Shown one piece after another: positions 31,223-42,640 of a stretch of 64,000 nt of DNA. Made by a program: the position numbers and the translations under genes. The notes beneath the pieces are model-generated. The model was not told where the DNA came from. It worked only from the letters and a program-made list of their open reading frames with translations, and made no database searches. How positions within the stretch are numbered: the stretch's first letter is position 1; each line of letters opens with the position of its first letter. This DNA comes from Heterohyrax brucei (Eukaryota > Chordata > Mammalia > Hyracoidea > Procaviidae), in NCBI GenBank assembly GCA_028571685.1, contig CM053158.1, positions 51,258,501 through 51,322,500 on the forward strand, given 5' to 3'.

Positions 31223-31395
31223 GATACAGTAGGGAACAAATTTTTAAATATAGTGGCTGTAAGGTAAGGGAGAAGTAATAAAAGTGGTGTTGGTAACAGT
31301 ATGTGCATTTCAATATGCAAATACTCATATTCATTAGCAGACATAATGTAGTCAGATACTACTAACCCATAGTGGAAAAATTGCAGTTAAGAACT

Positions 31396-31638
31396 GTTGT
31401 ATTCAAATTGTGGTACTGGCAAAGAATATTGAATGCTTACTTTGGACATATTACCAGAAGGGACTCATCTCTGGAGAGGATATCATACTCAGTGAGGGTC
31501 AATGAGAAAGAGAGAGACCCTGAATGAGATGTACCCAGCAGCTGCAACAAAGGGCTCAAACATAGAATGATTGTGAGGATAGTGAAGCACTAGGTGACAT
31601 TTTGTCCTATTATACATCTGGTCCCCATGAGTCAATAT
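31396..31638 (+). mobile_element. RTE-clade LINE 3' end, shortened
   Basis: 'ggcaaagaatattgaatgct', 'ggacatattaccagaaggga', 'gatgtacccagcagctgcaa', 'tgtcctattatacatctgg'. Internal pieces of the usual 3' end are missing. Confidence 0.75.
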
Positions 31639-31744
31639 TTTTTCAGTTGTCCTAATGTCTTTCTTCTTTTTTTGGTAAATATTTTGTCATACCCCTTGAA
31701 CATCCTGAAATGAATTTCATTTTTAATATGATCTACATATTTAC

Positions 31745-32312
31745 ATACTTGGATTCACAATCAATGCTCATGGAAGCAGCAGGCAAGAAACCCTATAATG
31801 TGTTGCACTGGGCAAATCTGTTGCAAAAGATCTCTTTAAAGTGTTAAAATGCAAAGACATCACTTTGAGGACTAAGGTGTGCCTGACTCAAACATAGTAT
31901 TTTCAGTCCCCTCATATCCACGTGAAAGCTAGACTACAGACAAGGAGGACCAAAGAGGAACTGATGCCTTTGAATTACGGGTTGGTAAGCAGTGTTTAGT
32001 AAACCCTGGGCTCCCAGAGGAACAGACAAATCTTTCTTGAAAGAAATACAACCAGATATTTCTTAGAAGTGAGGATGGAGAGACTTTGTCATTTTGTCAG
32101 GAGGGACCAGTCCCTAGAGAAGGACATCAGGCTTGATAAAGTAGAGGGTCAGAGAAAAAGGATCCTCAGTTAGATGGACTGACACAGGGCTGCAGCAATG
32201 GGCTCAAACACAGCAACAATTCAGAGGATGGTGCAGGACTGGACAGGGTTTCGTTCTATTGTGCATATAGTCTACAAGTCAGAGGCAACTTAGCTGCACC
32301 TAACAATGACTT
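31745..32312 (+). mobile_element. RTE-clade LINE 3' end
   Basis: Starts near 'acttggattcacaatcaatg', passes 'gggcaaatctgttgcaaaag', 'gtgcctgactcaaacatag', 'acagacaaatctttcttgaa', 'gacactttgtcattttgtca'-like words and ends 'acctaacaatgac'. Codes for the last part of the reverse transcriptase region in degraded form. Confidence 0.85.
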
Positions 32313-32667
32313 TCTTAATTTTTTTAAGTAAGTATAATGGCTCTAATATCAACCTGATGGCAGTTAACAGCAATAATGCCAAGATAATATTCTGCAGAAT
32401 GTTCAAGACATGAAGGATCACTCATGATGCAATAGCTACATACGTAGACTGCTACAGGTGTATTGTTCTGATGACTCAAGTACTTTGAGGAGCTTTGCTG
32501 TTGGTGGTAGGATTTTTGCAATGGAGAATAACTTTTGGGAAAGGTTTTAATGAAACAAAGTACAAGTATTCCTCGGTTTACAGTAATTGCAATTCTAGAT
32601 TCCTCAATATATACTAAAGACTTGCAAAAATTGTTTTACTTGCATGTAGGTGGTGCTATGTTGTTGG

Positions 32668-33650
32668 CGCATATATTGATTATCTGTTGCTGCTTAACAT
32701 TAACCCCCAAATTTAGTGGCTTAAGATAGCAATAACCACTTATCATCTTTCATAGCTTCTGAGGGCCAGGAATTCAGACAAAGAACAGCACAGACAGTTT
32801 GTCTCCACTTTATGATCTTTGGAACCGCAGCCAGAATACTCAAAGGCTGAGGGCTAGACTCATCCGAAGGTTTGACTGGAACTGTACTATCTGCTTCTCG
32901 GGTCGTTCAGCCATATGACTGGTAAGTTGGCAGGAGGCCTCAGTTTCTCCCTGAGATGGTTAAGGTTGGTGTCAACTTGGCTGAGCCATGGTGTTAGGGT
33001 TATGGTTAGGGTTTAATAGTTATGTAGTTTGGCAGTTTTTAATGGTATAATCACCTTCATGGCAAGATGCACCCCCATGGTGAGATGTATAGTGAATAGC
33101 CAATCAGCTGAAAAGGAGTTTCCTTGGTAGTGTAGTGTGCCCTGTGTTCAATATAAGTGGATTTTTTGGCAAGCCTTGCTGGCTTTTGCTCGTTCTGGAT
33201 CCTGTAACTGACTCCTGTTCATCTGATCTCCAGTTCTTGGGACCTGAGCTAGCAGCTTACCTGCTATACAGCCTGAGCCACAGTCCTGCTGTCTTACTTT
33301 CCAAGCTTAGATTCACCAGCACCTGTGGCCATGTGAGTCAAGAGAAGCCTCCAGGCTGACTTATGGACTTGGAACTTTCCAGTCTCTGCAACCATGTGAG
33401 CCATTTCCTTGATATAAAGCTCTCTCTATGTGTATTTACATTTTGTACCGCTCTTGCTTCTCTAAAGAACACAACCTAAGACACTCTGTATGCAAATCTT
33501 ATCCACAGGCTGCTTGAGTGTCCTTACAGCATGGAAGCTGGTTTCTCCCAGCAAGAGCAATCCCATAACCCAGACTCAGAAGTCACACAGCATTACTCCC
33601 ACTGCATCCCATTCCATATAAGCAAACTGCTGAGACTGTTCCACGTCCAA
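32668..33650. mobile_element. LTR-like repeat (family C), split by another LTR
   Basis: 'atctgttgctgcttaacatt', 'ttagtggcttaagatagcaa' start it, and 'tcagccatatgactgg' leads up to 32956. After the insertion it resumes at 33485 with 'gcttgagtgtccttacagca', 'tggaagctggtttctcccag' and 'agaagtcacacagcattact'. Confidence 0.6.
32957..33484 (+). mobile_element. ERVL-type LTR (family B), intact length
   Basis: Runs from 'tggttaaggttggtgtcaac' (with 'ttggctgagcca') to 'gctctctctatgtgtattt' and 'cttctctaaagaacacaac' plus 'ctaagaca'. Its ends match, in reverse, those of 39263-39792. About 530 bases; a solo LTR with no coding region. The telomere-like 'ttagggttatggttaggg' near 32995 lies within it and is not telomeric. 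Confidence 0.7.
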
Positions 33651-34044
33651 GAGAGAGGATATTAGGCTCCATGCTTTGAAAGGAAAGAAATATCAACACA
33701 TTTACAGGCAAACTTTAAAACCACTGCAACTTAGATAATTCAAAACAAGATTGTCACCTACGTAAATTCCACTCAAAAGTAACATAGGACACGGGATAAA
33801 TTTCACTATGTAACACAGCTCCAAATACTGCAGGGTGTCTGGCACCAAATGCCAGTAGCACTTCTGTCTTATTGTGACAGTCAAAAACAACCCCTACATT
33901 CCATAATGTTGTCTCCTTGAGAACCACGTGGGTAACTGACAGCAACTGAAATTTGGTGCAAGGAAGTTACAAAATCAGACCCATGTATTATGACTGTAAT
34001 AGCTGATGTCTACAACAAATCCTCCCAGTTGCTTCTCAGACATA

Positions 34045-34408
34045 AACCAAACCTTGTGTTGCTGTTGTGTGCCATCCTATATGACCTAGTAGAACTGCTC
34101 CATGGGGTTTCTTCCCTGCTGGCATGCTGGTTAAGTGTTACAACTGCTAACCAAAAGGTCGGCAGTTCGAATTGGCCGGTGCTCTGTGGAATCTCTCTGG
34201 AGCAGCTCTACTCTATCCTACAGGGTCACTATGAGTCAGAATTGACTTGACAGCCGTGGATTTGGGTTTGGTGTAGGGTTTCTTAGGCTGTAATCTTTAT
34301 GGGTACAGGTTACCATGTCTTTCGTCTCTCAGAGCCGTTTGTAAGTTTGAACCACAGATCTTTTAGTTGGTAGCCAAGTGCTTAACCACTGTGTTACCAG
34401 GTCTCCTA
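34045..34408 (-). mobile_element. AfroSINE split by a second AfroSINE
   Basis: Outer reverse-strand copy: 34045-34113 (accaaaccttgtgttgctgt, agaactgctccatggggttt) and 34285-34408 (aggctgtaatctttatggg, gccaagtgcttaaccac, ttaccaggtctcc). Confidence 0.9.
34114..34275 (+). mobile_element. AfroSINE inserted in an AfroSINE
   Basis: Forward copy with 'accaaaaggtcggcagttcg', 'gtcactatgagtcagaattg', 'acttgacagccgtgg'. Identical 9-base flanks 'gggtttctt' at 34105-34113 and 34276-34284 mark the insertion into the outer SINE. Confidence 0.95.
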
Positions 34409-34469
34409 TCTAAGCCTTAATGGAGCTCTTACTCTACTCTTATTCTGGATGAACCAGCCTCTGCCAGGT

Positions 34470-34780
34470 CCTCTGCTGCTCTTTCTCTTGCTCTGTGTTC
34501 TTCAGTTATAGCAGCTTCATCTGGGCTCACAAAACATGCCAAACACTCTCATGCCTCTGGGCCTTTGCACTTACTGTCGCTCCTCTCTACCACATTTTTC
34601 TCTTTCTCTCTCACATTCATAACTTTTCACTTCATCCTGGGTCTTTCTTCAAATGGGCCTCCCTTGCACCCTCAAAAAAAAAATTCGATTCCCCTGGAGC
34701 AAAGTTTGCTTGTCAGTTTGAGCATTTACTACAGATTTGGGCAATTATTTGTTCAATTTCTGTATTGCCTATACAAAAAA
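34470..34780 (+). mobile_element. L2 LINE fragment
   Basis: 'ctcatgcctctgggcctttg', 'cacttactgtcgctcctctc', 'cttcaaatgggcctcccttg', 'gtcagtttgagcatttact' follow the 3' region of L2. Confidence 0.6.
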
Positions 34781-34797
34781 AAAAAGCTCAGTGATAG

Positions 34798-34850
34798 CAG
34801 AGAAAGAAAGGAAAGAAGAAAATAAGAAGGAGAGGAGGAGAGGGAAGTAT
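34798..34850 (+). repeat. Purine-rich (GAAA/GGA) low-complexity tract
   Basis: Mostly A and G from 'agcagagaaagaaagg' to 'gaggaggagagggaagt'. Confidence 0.85.
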
Positions 34851-35439
34851 GGAGGAAATAAACTTTTGCTTTAGCTACAGAGCTAGGCAGCCTTAAATAG
34901 CATGGATGGCTTCCTGTGCCTTTTGGGCTCCCTGAATGAGCAGCCCCACACATCACCTGGTGAAAGGAAAGGGGAGGAAGGGCCCAGTCCCTATTGAGAT
35001 ATTGGTAAAGATATGTATCTGACTGTGCCTGTGCACACATAAATAGGCTTATTATCGCCCCAGTTTGCAAAGGAAAAAAATGCAGCTGCTAATGGTGGTG
35101 TTGCTAGGTTGTTCTGCCAAGCATGATTTTGTGTTTCAATTATTGCAGCCATGGTGATTTAGCAGGCAGGCCGTCTGAGAGGAGCTCCTAGGAGGTTAGC
35201 AGTTACTGCCAAGAGGAGAGACGGTTGTGTCTCTTTCTCAATGTATCTCTCTCCGTCTCTCATGCCGTAACTGAGGCATTCATCTCTGCTGCTCACTCTC
35301 CAGTTTCAGCTGTGTCCAGCCCACCACTGTGTGTGATCTGGAGGTCCATGGGTGGCATAGGCATTTGACACTCCCCTAGAGCAGGGCTCCGGGTAGGCTA
35401 CAAGGACTCTAACAGTTACCCCTCACCTGCAGAGAAAGG

Positions 35440-35636
35440 AATTGTAGTGGTGCAGTGCTTAAGCACTCAGCTGCTAACTTAAAGGTCAGCAGTTTGAACT
35501 CATCAGCCACTCTGGGAGAAAAATGTGACAGTCTGCTTCCATGAATGTTACACCTTGGAAACCCTATGGAGCAGTTTCCAACTCTACCCTGTAAGGTTGC
35601 TACGAGTTAGAGCTGACTTGATGGCAGCGGGGGTTA
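35440..35636 (+). mobile_element. AfroSINE, full length
   Basis: 'gtagtggtgcagtgcttaag', 'ttaaaggtcagcagtttgaa', 'ggttgctacgagttagagct', 'gacttgatggcagcggggg'. Confidence 0.9.
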
Positions 35637-35639
35637 ACA

Positions 35640-35935
35640 CACAGAGTGCATACACGGGGTACCGGGCACTCTTACTCACGTACGGGCTTGCTGACAGCCT
35701 TACCCCGATATGATTTCATTTTAGCCTCACAGCAGCCCCAGTGGTTGCCGTTGCTATTATCATCCCCATTGTACAGCTCTGTTCACTGAGGCATAGGGAG
35801 GTTTTTACATACATTGCTTAAGATGAAAGAGTTATACCAGTGGGTAGGAATTTGACCCTCAGCAACCTGATCAGGGCTGAGTTCTTAACATCTGCCCATT
35901 CCTGCCTTATCAGCCAACCAGGATCTGATACTGCC
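35640..35935 (-). mobile_element. MIR SINE
   Basis: 'atttcattttagcctcacag', 'tatcatccccattgtacagc', 'tgttcactgaggcatagg', 'ctgagttcttaacatctgcc' are reverse MIR words. Confidence 0.75.
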
Positions 35936-36086
35936 CCCCTCTACTCCTTCTCATTCACTGGTCCTACCTATAGTAACTATGCAGGCTTTGGAGTAACTTC
36001 CAGGCTGTGGGTGATTTCCTAGAGCCTGGGCTGGGTTTCAGCACCCATGTACCCTCTCAACCAGGCATGAAGGACACAACCTCCCT

Positions 36087-36572
36087 GTCATGAATTGAAC
36101 TGTGACTCTCCCTAAAAATGCTTGTAGCCATTTGGCAGGGCCATCATTCCCAATAGTTTGTAGTTGTCCTACGTTGTGTGATTTTCCTATGCTGTGTGCT
36201 AAAGAGGATTAAGATGGCGCTGCGACACCATTGCTAAGAGAGTTTCCCTGGACTGTGGCTTGTCCCACCTTTTATCCTTCTATCCTGTGGGAGATAAAAA
36301 GACAGGACAGCAAGCAGAGCATTGGGAACCTCACATCATCAAGAAAGCAGCACTGGGAGTAGAGTGTATCCTTCAGACCTGAAGTTCCTGAGCCACGATG
36401 CTCCCTGACCAGAGCTTGAGGCAACACAAGGACTGACAGAGGAAAAGCTTTTCCCTCAAGCTGACACCCTGAACACGGACTTGTAACCTACTGGACTGTG
36501 TGAGCATAAACTTTTCTTTGCTAATGCCATCCACTTTGTGATACTTCTGTTAGGGCAGCGCTAGATGACTAA
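36087..36572 (+). mobile_element. MaLR-like solo LTR (family A)
   Basis: Complete from 'tgtcatgaattgaactgtga' to 'ctaatgccatccactttgtg', 'atacttctgttagggcagcg' and 'ctagatgactaaaaca'. The polyadenylation hexamer is altered (gagcataaactt), so signal strength is probably reduced. Confidence 0.8.
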
Positions 36573-37214
36573 AACATTCCCAAATGTACATGGCAGCCCC
36601 AGTTAAGCATCTCCCCAAAGGTCATATAGTTCCACAGGGTGAGGGACACTGATCAAGCTCTCAGGGAGGGGTGTTGATGTTCTCCGCCCTCCCAAGAGAG
36701 GCTGTAGGGAAGAATACATGTGCTACTCTTCATTTCGCTGTGTGACCCTCGAGACTCCAGTAAAAGGCAATTTCTGGTGTATTACTCTGGGGGACTAGAG
36801 AACTCTGTGACCTCCCCAGAGAATAGAGATTCCATATGGATCTTCCCATGAAAGACACCTGATGCTAACAACTCTTTCATCTTTAGAGCCCTCTAGTTCA
36901 AGTGTTTTTGTGTAGCTTTTTTACTTCTCAACTGAATGCTCTGAGTTTGACTCCAGCTTTGCAGGGTAGGAGTGGCATTGTGGTGACAGCAGGACAGCAA
37001 TGCCTGAGGCTCTCTGTCCTCTGGATCATAGTCTTGGTGATGTCCTTGAAATAGTTAGTTGTGACAGCCCTGATCAAGCCAATGTCACACAGTTCTCAGT
37101 GTGGGGGTTGGATTCCAGATCCAGTTCTGCTTTTGATAACTACTGTACTGCTTGATGTTGACCTAACTTACTTGTTGCTTAGCATGTCTATGTTTTGTGT
37201 TCTTTTGTGTGGTT
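36573..37214. other. No recognised gene or repeat
   Basis: About 640 bases of unremarkable sequence. Confidence 0.4.
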
Positions 37215-37425
37215 GCTTAATGTTTAATGTCTATATGTAGATATTTATGATAGTCTCTTCTTAGCACCTGTTGCTATGCTAGTGTTTTATAGCTACTTAA
37301 TAGATGCTTATAGAATGAATGAATGGATATTCTGTTTCCTAAAGTAGGTTGTAAACCTATGATGAGTCCGAATTATGTTTACATCACTTTGATGCCTCTG
37401 TACCTAGGACAATGCACTTTATAGA
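37215..37425 (+). mobile_element. L2 LINE 3' end (probable)
   Basis: 'tcttagcacctgttgctatg', 'ctacttaatagatgcttata', 'gaatgaatgaatggat' match the terminal L2 pattern. Confidence 0.55.
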
Positions 37426-37427
37426 TA

Positions 37428-37586
37428 TTGTGGTTAGGTACCACTGAGTGAGTTCTAATTCATAGCAACCCTATAGGACAGAGTAGAACTGCTCCATAGA
37501 GTTTCCAAGGAGCAGCTGGTGGATTTAAACTGCCGACCTCTTGCTTAATCACCATAGTTCTTAACCAGCATGCCACCAAGTCTCCG
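37428..37586 (-). mobile_element. AfroSINE, full length
   Basis: 'ggttaggtaccactgagtga', 'ggacagagtagaactgctcc', 'catgccaccaagtctcc'. Confidence 0.9.
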
Positions 37587-38290
37587 TTTTGTATATAAGC
37601 TACTCAATGAAGATTTCTCATTAATGGGGAGGGTGATCATGCAGGGTAAGTGCTAGCAGAATGTATGCTGTTGTGTCATATAGTTAATGTGAGAAAGTTT
37701 CATGAAGGATGCAGGTTCAGACAAGTCTCGAGGAATATGCTTTGCAGAGAGAAACAGGACGAGCATTCCGAGTTGAAGGAATAGCTTGGGCAAAAGCAAG
37801 GGAGAGGATGAGCTATTAGATTTAGAAGTAACAGTAACGTGATCAATCCAAGTAGAAGAGAGGATGTGTGTCATGGAGTGGTTGGAAATATGATTGGCTA
37901 AAATTAATCCCAATCCCACATCCAACTCCACCACGCGCAATTAACCCAGACCTCTGTTTACAGAGAGGAATTGGACGCAAAGGCCACAAACCAATCCATC
38001 ACAGTTCCCCAGAGTCTCCAACCACAACCAATGACAGGAACAACTATCAGTGTTCTTCTGCTCTGAGAACTTGGAGAGACCAATACCCATAAAATACATC
38101 CTGTAATTAGCACTGTCAACCACGATCCATCTAATATTTCAGGTTCTGTGGGAGAGTGTGGGAAGTAAGGAAGATGAGGCTATGACATGCTTTACAAACA
38201 CTAACTGGCCTGCTTTTAACCATGCATTATACTTCTCATATTGAAACACTTTTGTCCTTTGTCATAAAAATCTGTTGTGGTATTAAAAAA

Positions 38291-38492
38291 AACAGATGCC
38301 ATCAAGTTGATTCTGATGAATCACAGCAACCGCATGTGCAGCAGAGTAGAGCTGGACTCCATAGGGTTTTCCATGGCTGATTTCTTTGGAAATAGATCAT
38401 CAAATGTTTCTCCCAGGTGCCTTTGCATGAATTCAAACTGCCAAGTTTTTAATTAGTGGCTGAGAGTACAACCATTTGCACCACCCAGGGAT
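38291..38492 (-). mobile_element. AfroSINE (long subtype)
   Basis: 'gatgccatcaagttgattct', 'ctttggaaatagatcatcaa', 'catttgcaccacccagggat' in reverse. Confidence 0.85.
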
Positions 38493-38506
38493 TCCATGAT
38501 ACAAAC

Positions 38507-38686
38507 AACAAAACACTAACCCACTGCCATCGAGTCGACTCTGACTCATAGCGACCCTATAGACAGAGTAGAACTGCCCCAGAAAGTTTTCAAGGCATGT
38601 CTGGCGGACTTGAACTGTAGCCGTAGCGTTAACCATGGCCTTTTGGTTAGCAGCTGTCGCATTTAACCCCTACACCCCTAGGGTCT
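38507..38686 (-). mobile_element. AfroSINE with 14-base target-site duplication
   Basis: 'ccactgccatcgagtcgact', 'agagtagaactgccccag', 'ccctagggtct'. Flanks 'ccatgatacaaaca' (38493-38506) and 'ccatgatataaaca' (38687-38700) differ at one base. It contains a ~20-base internal extra 'tagccgtagcgttaaccatg' that partly repeats its own head region. Confidence 0.9.
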
Positions 38687-38700
38687 CCATGATATAAACA

Positions 38701-39262
38701 GGGGTGACAATATTAGATTGAATTAGTAATGGACCCTAACTGCTGAAGTAAAAAGCATTTGGGGGCCAAGTAAGTCCTGACTAAAGCGAATTACCAGTAA
38801 AACCGAGGAACACTCCCGATGAGCACCTTTGGTGGCTTGATACCTGGAAGTGGACACCTAAACATCACTCATTACTACCTCCAGTTTGTCTGTCTGAGAA
38901 AGAGGGAAAGCTAACTCTTGCTCTAAATGAGGTAAATAGCGTATAGCTTCTGAGACTGTTCCTGTCATATAAGAGATAACTTTGGAGTGACCATAACTTG
39001 ATGTTCTGTCTTCACCTTCCTTTCGTTAGTGATTGGCAATGTGGCCATCGCTCAACTGAGAATCTGGAGGTGAGACTAGGGAGAAACCAGGGATTAGGAA
39101 AGAGTTCCAGAAATAGGAGTTTCACGTATTCATGATTTAGAAAATTCTGTATTCTTTGTGTTCTGTGGTATTTCTGCCCAACTTCTCCCTGTTTGCCTCA
39201 GGGCTACTTCTCACCATTCCCCTGGTGTGTTCTCTGTCTCAGGGAAGCTGACACTTGCAGAT
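38701..39262. other. Mostly unassigned; short shared repeat near 38790
   Basis: 'gaattaccagtaaaaccgag' at about 38789 is the approximate reverse complement of 'tcctcggtttacagtaattg' at about 32570, so both belong to an unnamed repeat. Nothing else recognised. Confidence 0.35.
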
Positions 39263-39792
39263 TGTCTTAGGCTGGGTTCTCCAGAGAAGCAAAACTGGTA
39301 AGTGTGTAAATATATGCACAGAGAGAGAGAGAGAATTCTATCACGGATGTGGCTCACACAGTTGTAGAGGCTAGAATGTTCCACGTCTGTGCATCAGGAT
39401 AGAGGCTTCTCCAGATTCATGTAGACTGAAGGGGCTGGCAGTTCTAAGATCAGTAGTTCAGAGAACAGGGTCCTCAGTCACAAGCTGCAAAGATACAGAA
39501 ATTTCAGGATCCACAGACAAGACTACATGTAGGTCAGCTGTTAGCTCAAGTCCTAAGAGCTGAAGCTCAGAAGAACAGGAGCCAGTTTCAGTTTCCAGGG
39601 TAAGCAAAACACCCATGAACCTTTCCAGAATGCTTACTCACATTCGATGCAGGCCACACACTCAAAGAAACCCTTTCAGCTGATTGGCTACTCACAGTCG
39701 ATCCCTCAAGGAGGCAATCACAACACCATACAACTGCCAGACCGCTGAGAATCACGGCCCAGCCAAGCTGACACACAACCCTAACCACCACA
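39263..39792 (-). mobile_element. ERVL-type LTR (family B), intact length
   Basis: Reverse copy: 'tgtcttaggctgggttctcc' and 'agagaagcaaaactgg' at one end, 'cccagccaagctgacacaca' and 'accctaaccaccaca' at the other. A (GA)n run lies at 39317-39334. Compare 32957-33484 in the opposite orientation. Confidence 0.7.
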
Positions 39793-40300
39793 CATACTGT
39801 GTTTCTGTTGTTTTCCACATAAGCACAGCCATGTGGAAGCACAGATGGAAAACGGGAGAGCAAGAGGAAGAGAAAAGCCAGAGTGTTCACCTCCTCTTTG
39901 CTCAGGTGACATCTTTGGGAGTAGTTGTATGTTCCTCCTCCCGCCACCCCCAGAGTTCAGTTCTGTCAGCAGGTCTACCGAGGTCCTAACTGTGGCTAGA
40001 TGACTCCCGGGTCTGGGCCCCACCAGCACCTCTCTTCCACTTGTCCCTCTGGCCTAGGAGTGGTGGTGGCTTTCAGTACTTGCTCATGTCCAGGCTAGCT
40101 CACTAATCCCCGATTGCCTTCTCTGCCTCTTCTATGAGGAATCATAGGATCAATTCCTTGTTTTAGATTTTCCCTGTTTTAAATACCTAGAATAAGTTTT
40201 GCTTTCTAGGTTGACCTCTGATGGACACAGTCCTAACATTCAGGTTTTAATGTAGAATCTTTATTGGGACATTTTGGTTGCCAGTGTGTTATTGTGTGGC
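39793..40300. other. No recognised gene or repeat
   Basis: About 500 bases. Frames on both strands overlap LTR sequence on the left. Nothing supportable. Confidence 0.4.
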
Positions 40301-40304
40301 TAGC

Positions 40305-40800
40305 ACATGTTAGGTGCTGTAGAGTTGGTTCCAAACCACAGCGACCCTATGTGCAACAGAACACAGCATTGCCCAGTCTTGTGCCATCCTCACAATCACT
40401 GTTATGTTTGGGTCAAATGCCACAACCACTGCGTCAGTCCTTCTTGTTGAGGGTCTTCCTCTATTTTACTGACCATTTATCTTGCTAAACGTGATGTCCT
40501 TCTCCACGGAGTAGTCCCTTCTGATAACGTGTCCGAAGTACACGAGACAAAGCCTTGCCGTCCTTACTTCTCTGGAGCGCTCTACTGCACTTCTGCCAAG
40601 AAAGATTTGTCTGTTCATTTAGCAGTCTACGGTATATTCAATATTCTTTGTTAATACCATAATTCGAAGACATTAATTATTCTTTGGCATTTCTTGTTCA
40701 TTATCCAGCTTTTGCATGCATGAAGCAATTGAAAATGCCATGGCTTGGGTCAGGCACACCTTAGTTCTCTAAGTGACATCTTTTTTTGAAAAATAAAAAC
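40305..40800 (-). mobile_element. RTE-clade LINE 3' end
   Basis: Reverse strand from 'gttaggtgctgtagagttgg' via 'ccacaaccactgcgtcagtc', 'ctaaacgtgatgtccttctc', 'ataacgtgtccgaagtac' and 'cagcttttgcatgcatgaag' to 'ggcacaccttagttctct'. Confidence 0.85.
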
Positions 40801-41884
40801 TTTTAAAAGGTCTTTAAAGAGATTACAAGTATAACCAACATGAATTTCCTCTATGATTCTTGTGGTAAGAAATGTCATGTTTCTTTATTTTTCTCTAATC
40901 TAATTAAAACTGACTGCCACTCCCACCAGCCTGGCTGGTAGAGATCCCACCTCAGGGACCACAGAGACTCCTCACCATTGTGCTTGGTAAAATCTTGAGC
41001 TCACCTGGTCTTCAGGAAACAGGCAGGAATCTGGTCCTTTATCTGTAGATTTATTCATTATTACCCTCACTCCCACAGTCAAATTCAGGTTCTCCATCAC
41101 TTATCTCCATCGCTTATCTGGTCCTTTCCTCCCAGGGCAGCTTTAACCACAGAGGATCCTTGATGATGCTCTCAAAACCATAACGTTTAGAACCTAACTT
41201 CCTACCTGCCCAGGAACCGCCTTCAGAATAACAACCCCTTCTGAGATGCTGCACAGGACCACCCCAGATTTAGTGGAAGCCATCCCACCTCTATCCCATC
41301 AGTCTCCCTGGGTCAACTTCCCTCTTGTTTGAACCTAAATTCTTCCCTCTGACATACTGCCCAGCCCCAGCACAGGAGGGCTGCAGGTGGACAGTGCTCT
41401 CTGGCAGGGGCCTTTACCTGTAGATATGCCTTATTTGGCTCTTTCAGATTTGTTTTAACATTTCTAAAATCATCTGCTACATTTTAAAATCAGTAAATTT
41501 TATATAAAACCCTGTATTTCCCTCTTGTTATGAAAAGTGAGAAAAAATCCACCCACAGTGATCCCACATACTTCGGTGCCAAGAATTAGACACAGCTGAA
41601 CAGCAGACAGCCCTTTGGAGAGTGTTCTGTCACTTGGCTTGTTTCATTCACACGGCCTGACCTGCCTGGCCCCAAGGCACCAGGCGGACTGTCTCTAGTT
41701 GAACCCTGCAGAAACTAAGGCCTATGCCATTCTTTCCTGGTATTGGCTTCAGGGACCCAAAAGCTTGGTCTCTCTTGGAGGTTGGGAATGACAATCACCA
41801 CTCAGTGTCTGTATGTGATTATTTTGCCATTAAAAGAAAAAAAAAATACCATGTTTCTTCCAGCTGGGCAGTCTATTATGAAAT
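40801..41884. other. No recognised gene; possible decayed DNA transposon
   Basis: About 1.1 kb. 41420-41700 has the look of an old repeat (tttaacatttctaaaatcat, ctacattttaaaatcag), but I cannot name it. Confidence 0.3.
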
Positions 41885-42370
41885 TGCTATGGATCCAATT
41901 GTGTCTCCCCAAAATGTGTGTCAGCTGTGCTACTGATTCCCAGTATTGACTGATTTTCACCGTTTTGTCATTTGATATAATTTTCCTATCTATTGTAAAT
42001 CCTGTCCCTATGATGTTAATGAGGCAAGGTTACAGGAAGTTACATCAATGTGTTAAGACTCAGTCTACAAGATTAGGTTGTGTCTTGAGTCAATTTCTTT
42101 TGCAATATGAAAGATGGAAGTGAGCAGAGAGACAGGGAGACCACATACCACCTAGAAAGAAAGGCCAGGAGTAGAGTGAGTCTTCTGGACCTGGGGTCCT
42201 TGTGCTAAGAAGCTCCTAGACTAGGGGAAGATTAATCACAATGAACTTCCTCCACAGTCAACAAAGAAAGTCTCCCCTTGGAGACAATCTCCTGCATTCA
42301 GACTTTGTCTCTCAGACAGTGAGAGAATAAACAGGGTATTTCTGTTACAAAGGCACTAAATAACTGAGAC
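41885..42370 (+). mobile_element. MaLR-like solo LTR (family A)
   Basis: 'tgctatggatccaattgtgt' to 'gacagtgagagaataaacag' and 'gtatttctgttacaaaggca', 'ctaaataactgagaca'. AATAAA retained near the 3' end. Confidence 0.85.
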
Positions 42371-42640
42371 AGAAATTAACAGAAAGCAATCTTAGTTTTA
42401 GCAAAAAGGGTGAAGATTTATAATAATATAGCAGTTGTCTACAAACTTATACTTAAAAGCAAAGCTGGGTTTTCAGGAAGCAATGAGAACTTGAACATCC
42501 AGATTCTCTTTCTTTCATTTTTCACTCCTACATTTCTGCTTCATTCTTATTCATTCTCTTTCTGTCTTTGTTCATCTCCCTCCAGAAGATTCTCTTCTGC
42601 TTCTCTGTGAAAGGCAACCCCCTTACAAATATCTGGAGTG
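42371..42640. other. No recognised gene or repeat
   Basis: Pyrimidine-rich 'ctctttctttcatttttcac' region at 42506-42600. Nothing assigned. Confidence 0.4.

Noticed and set aside
32990..33015. Telomere-like TTAGGG words
   Set aside because: Only about two imperfect units, inside a family B LTR whose other copy has similar sequence at the same end. Not an interstitial telomere.
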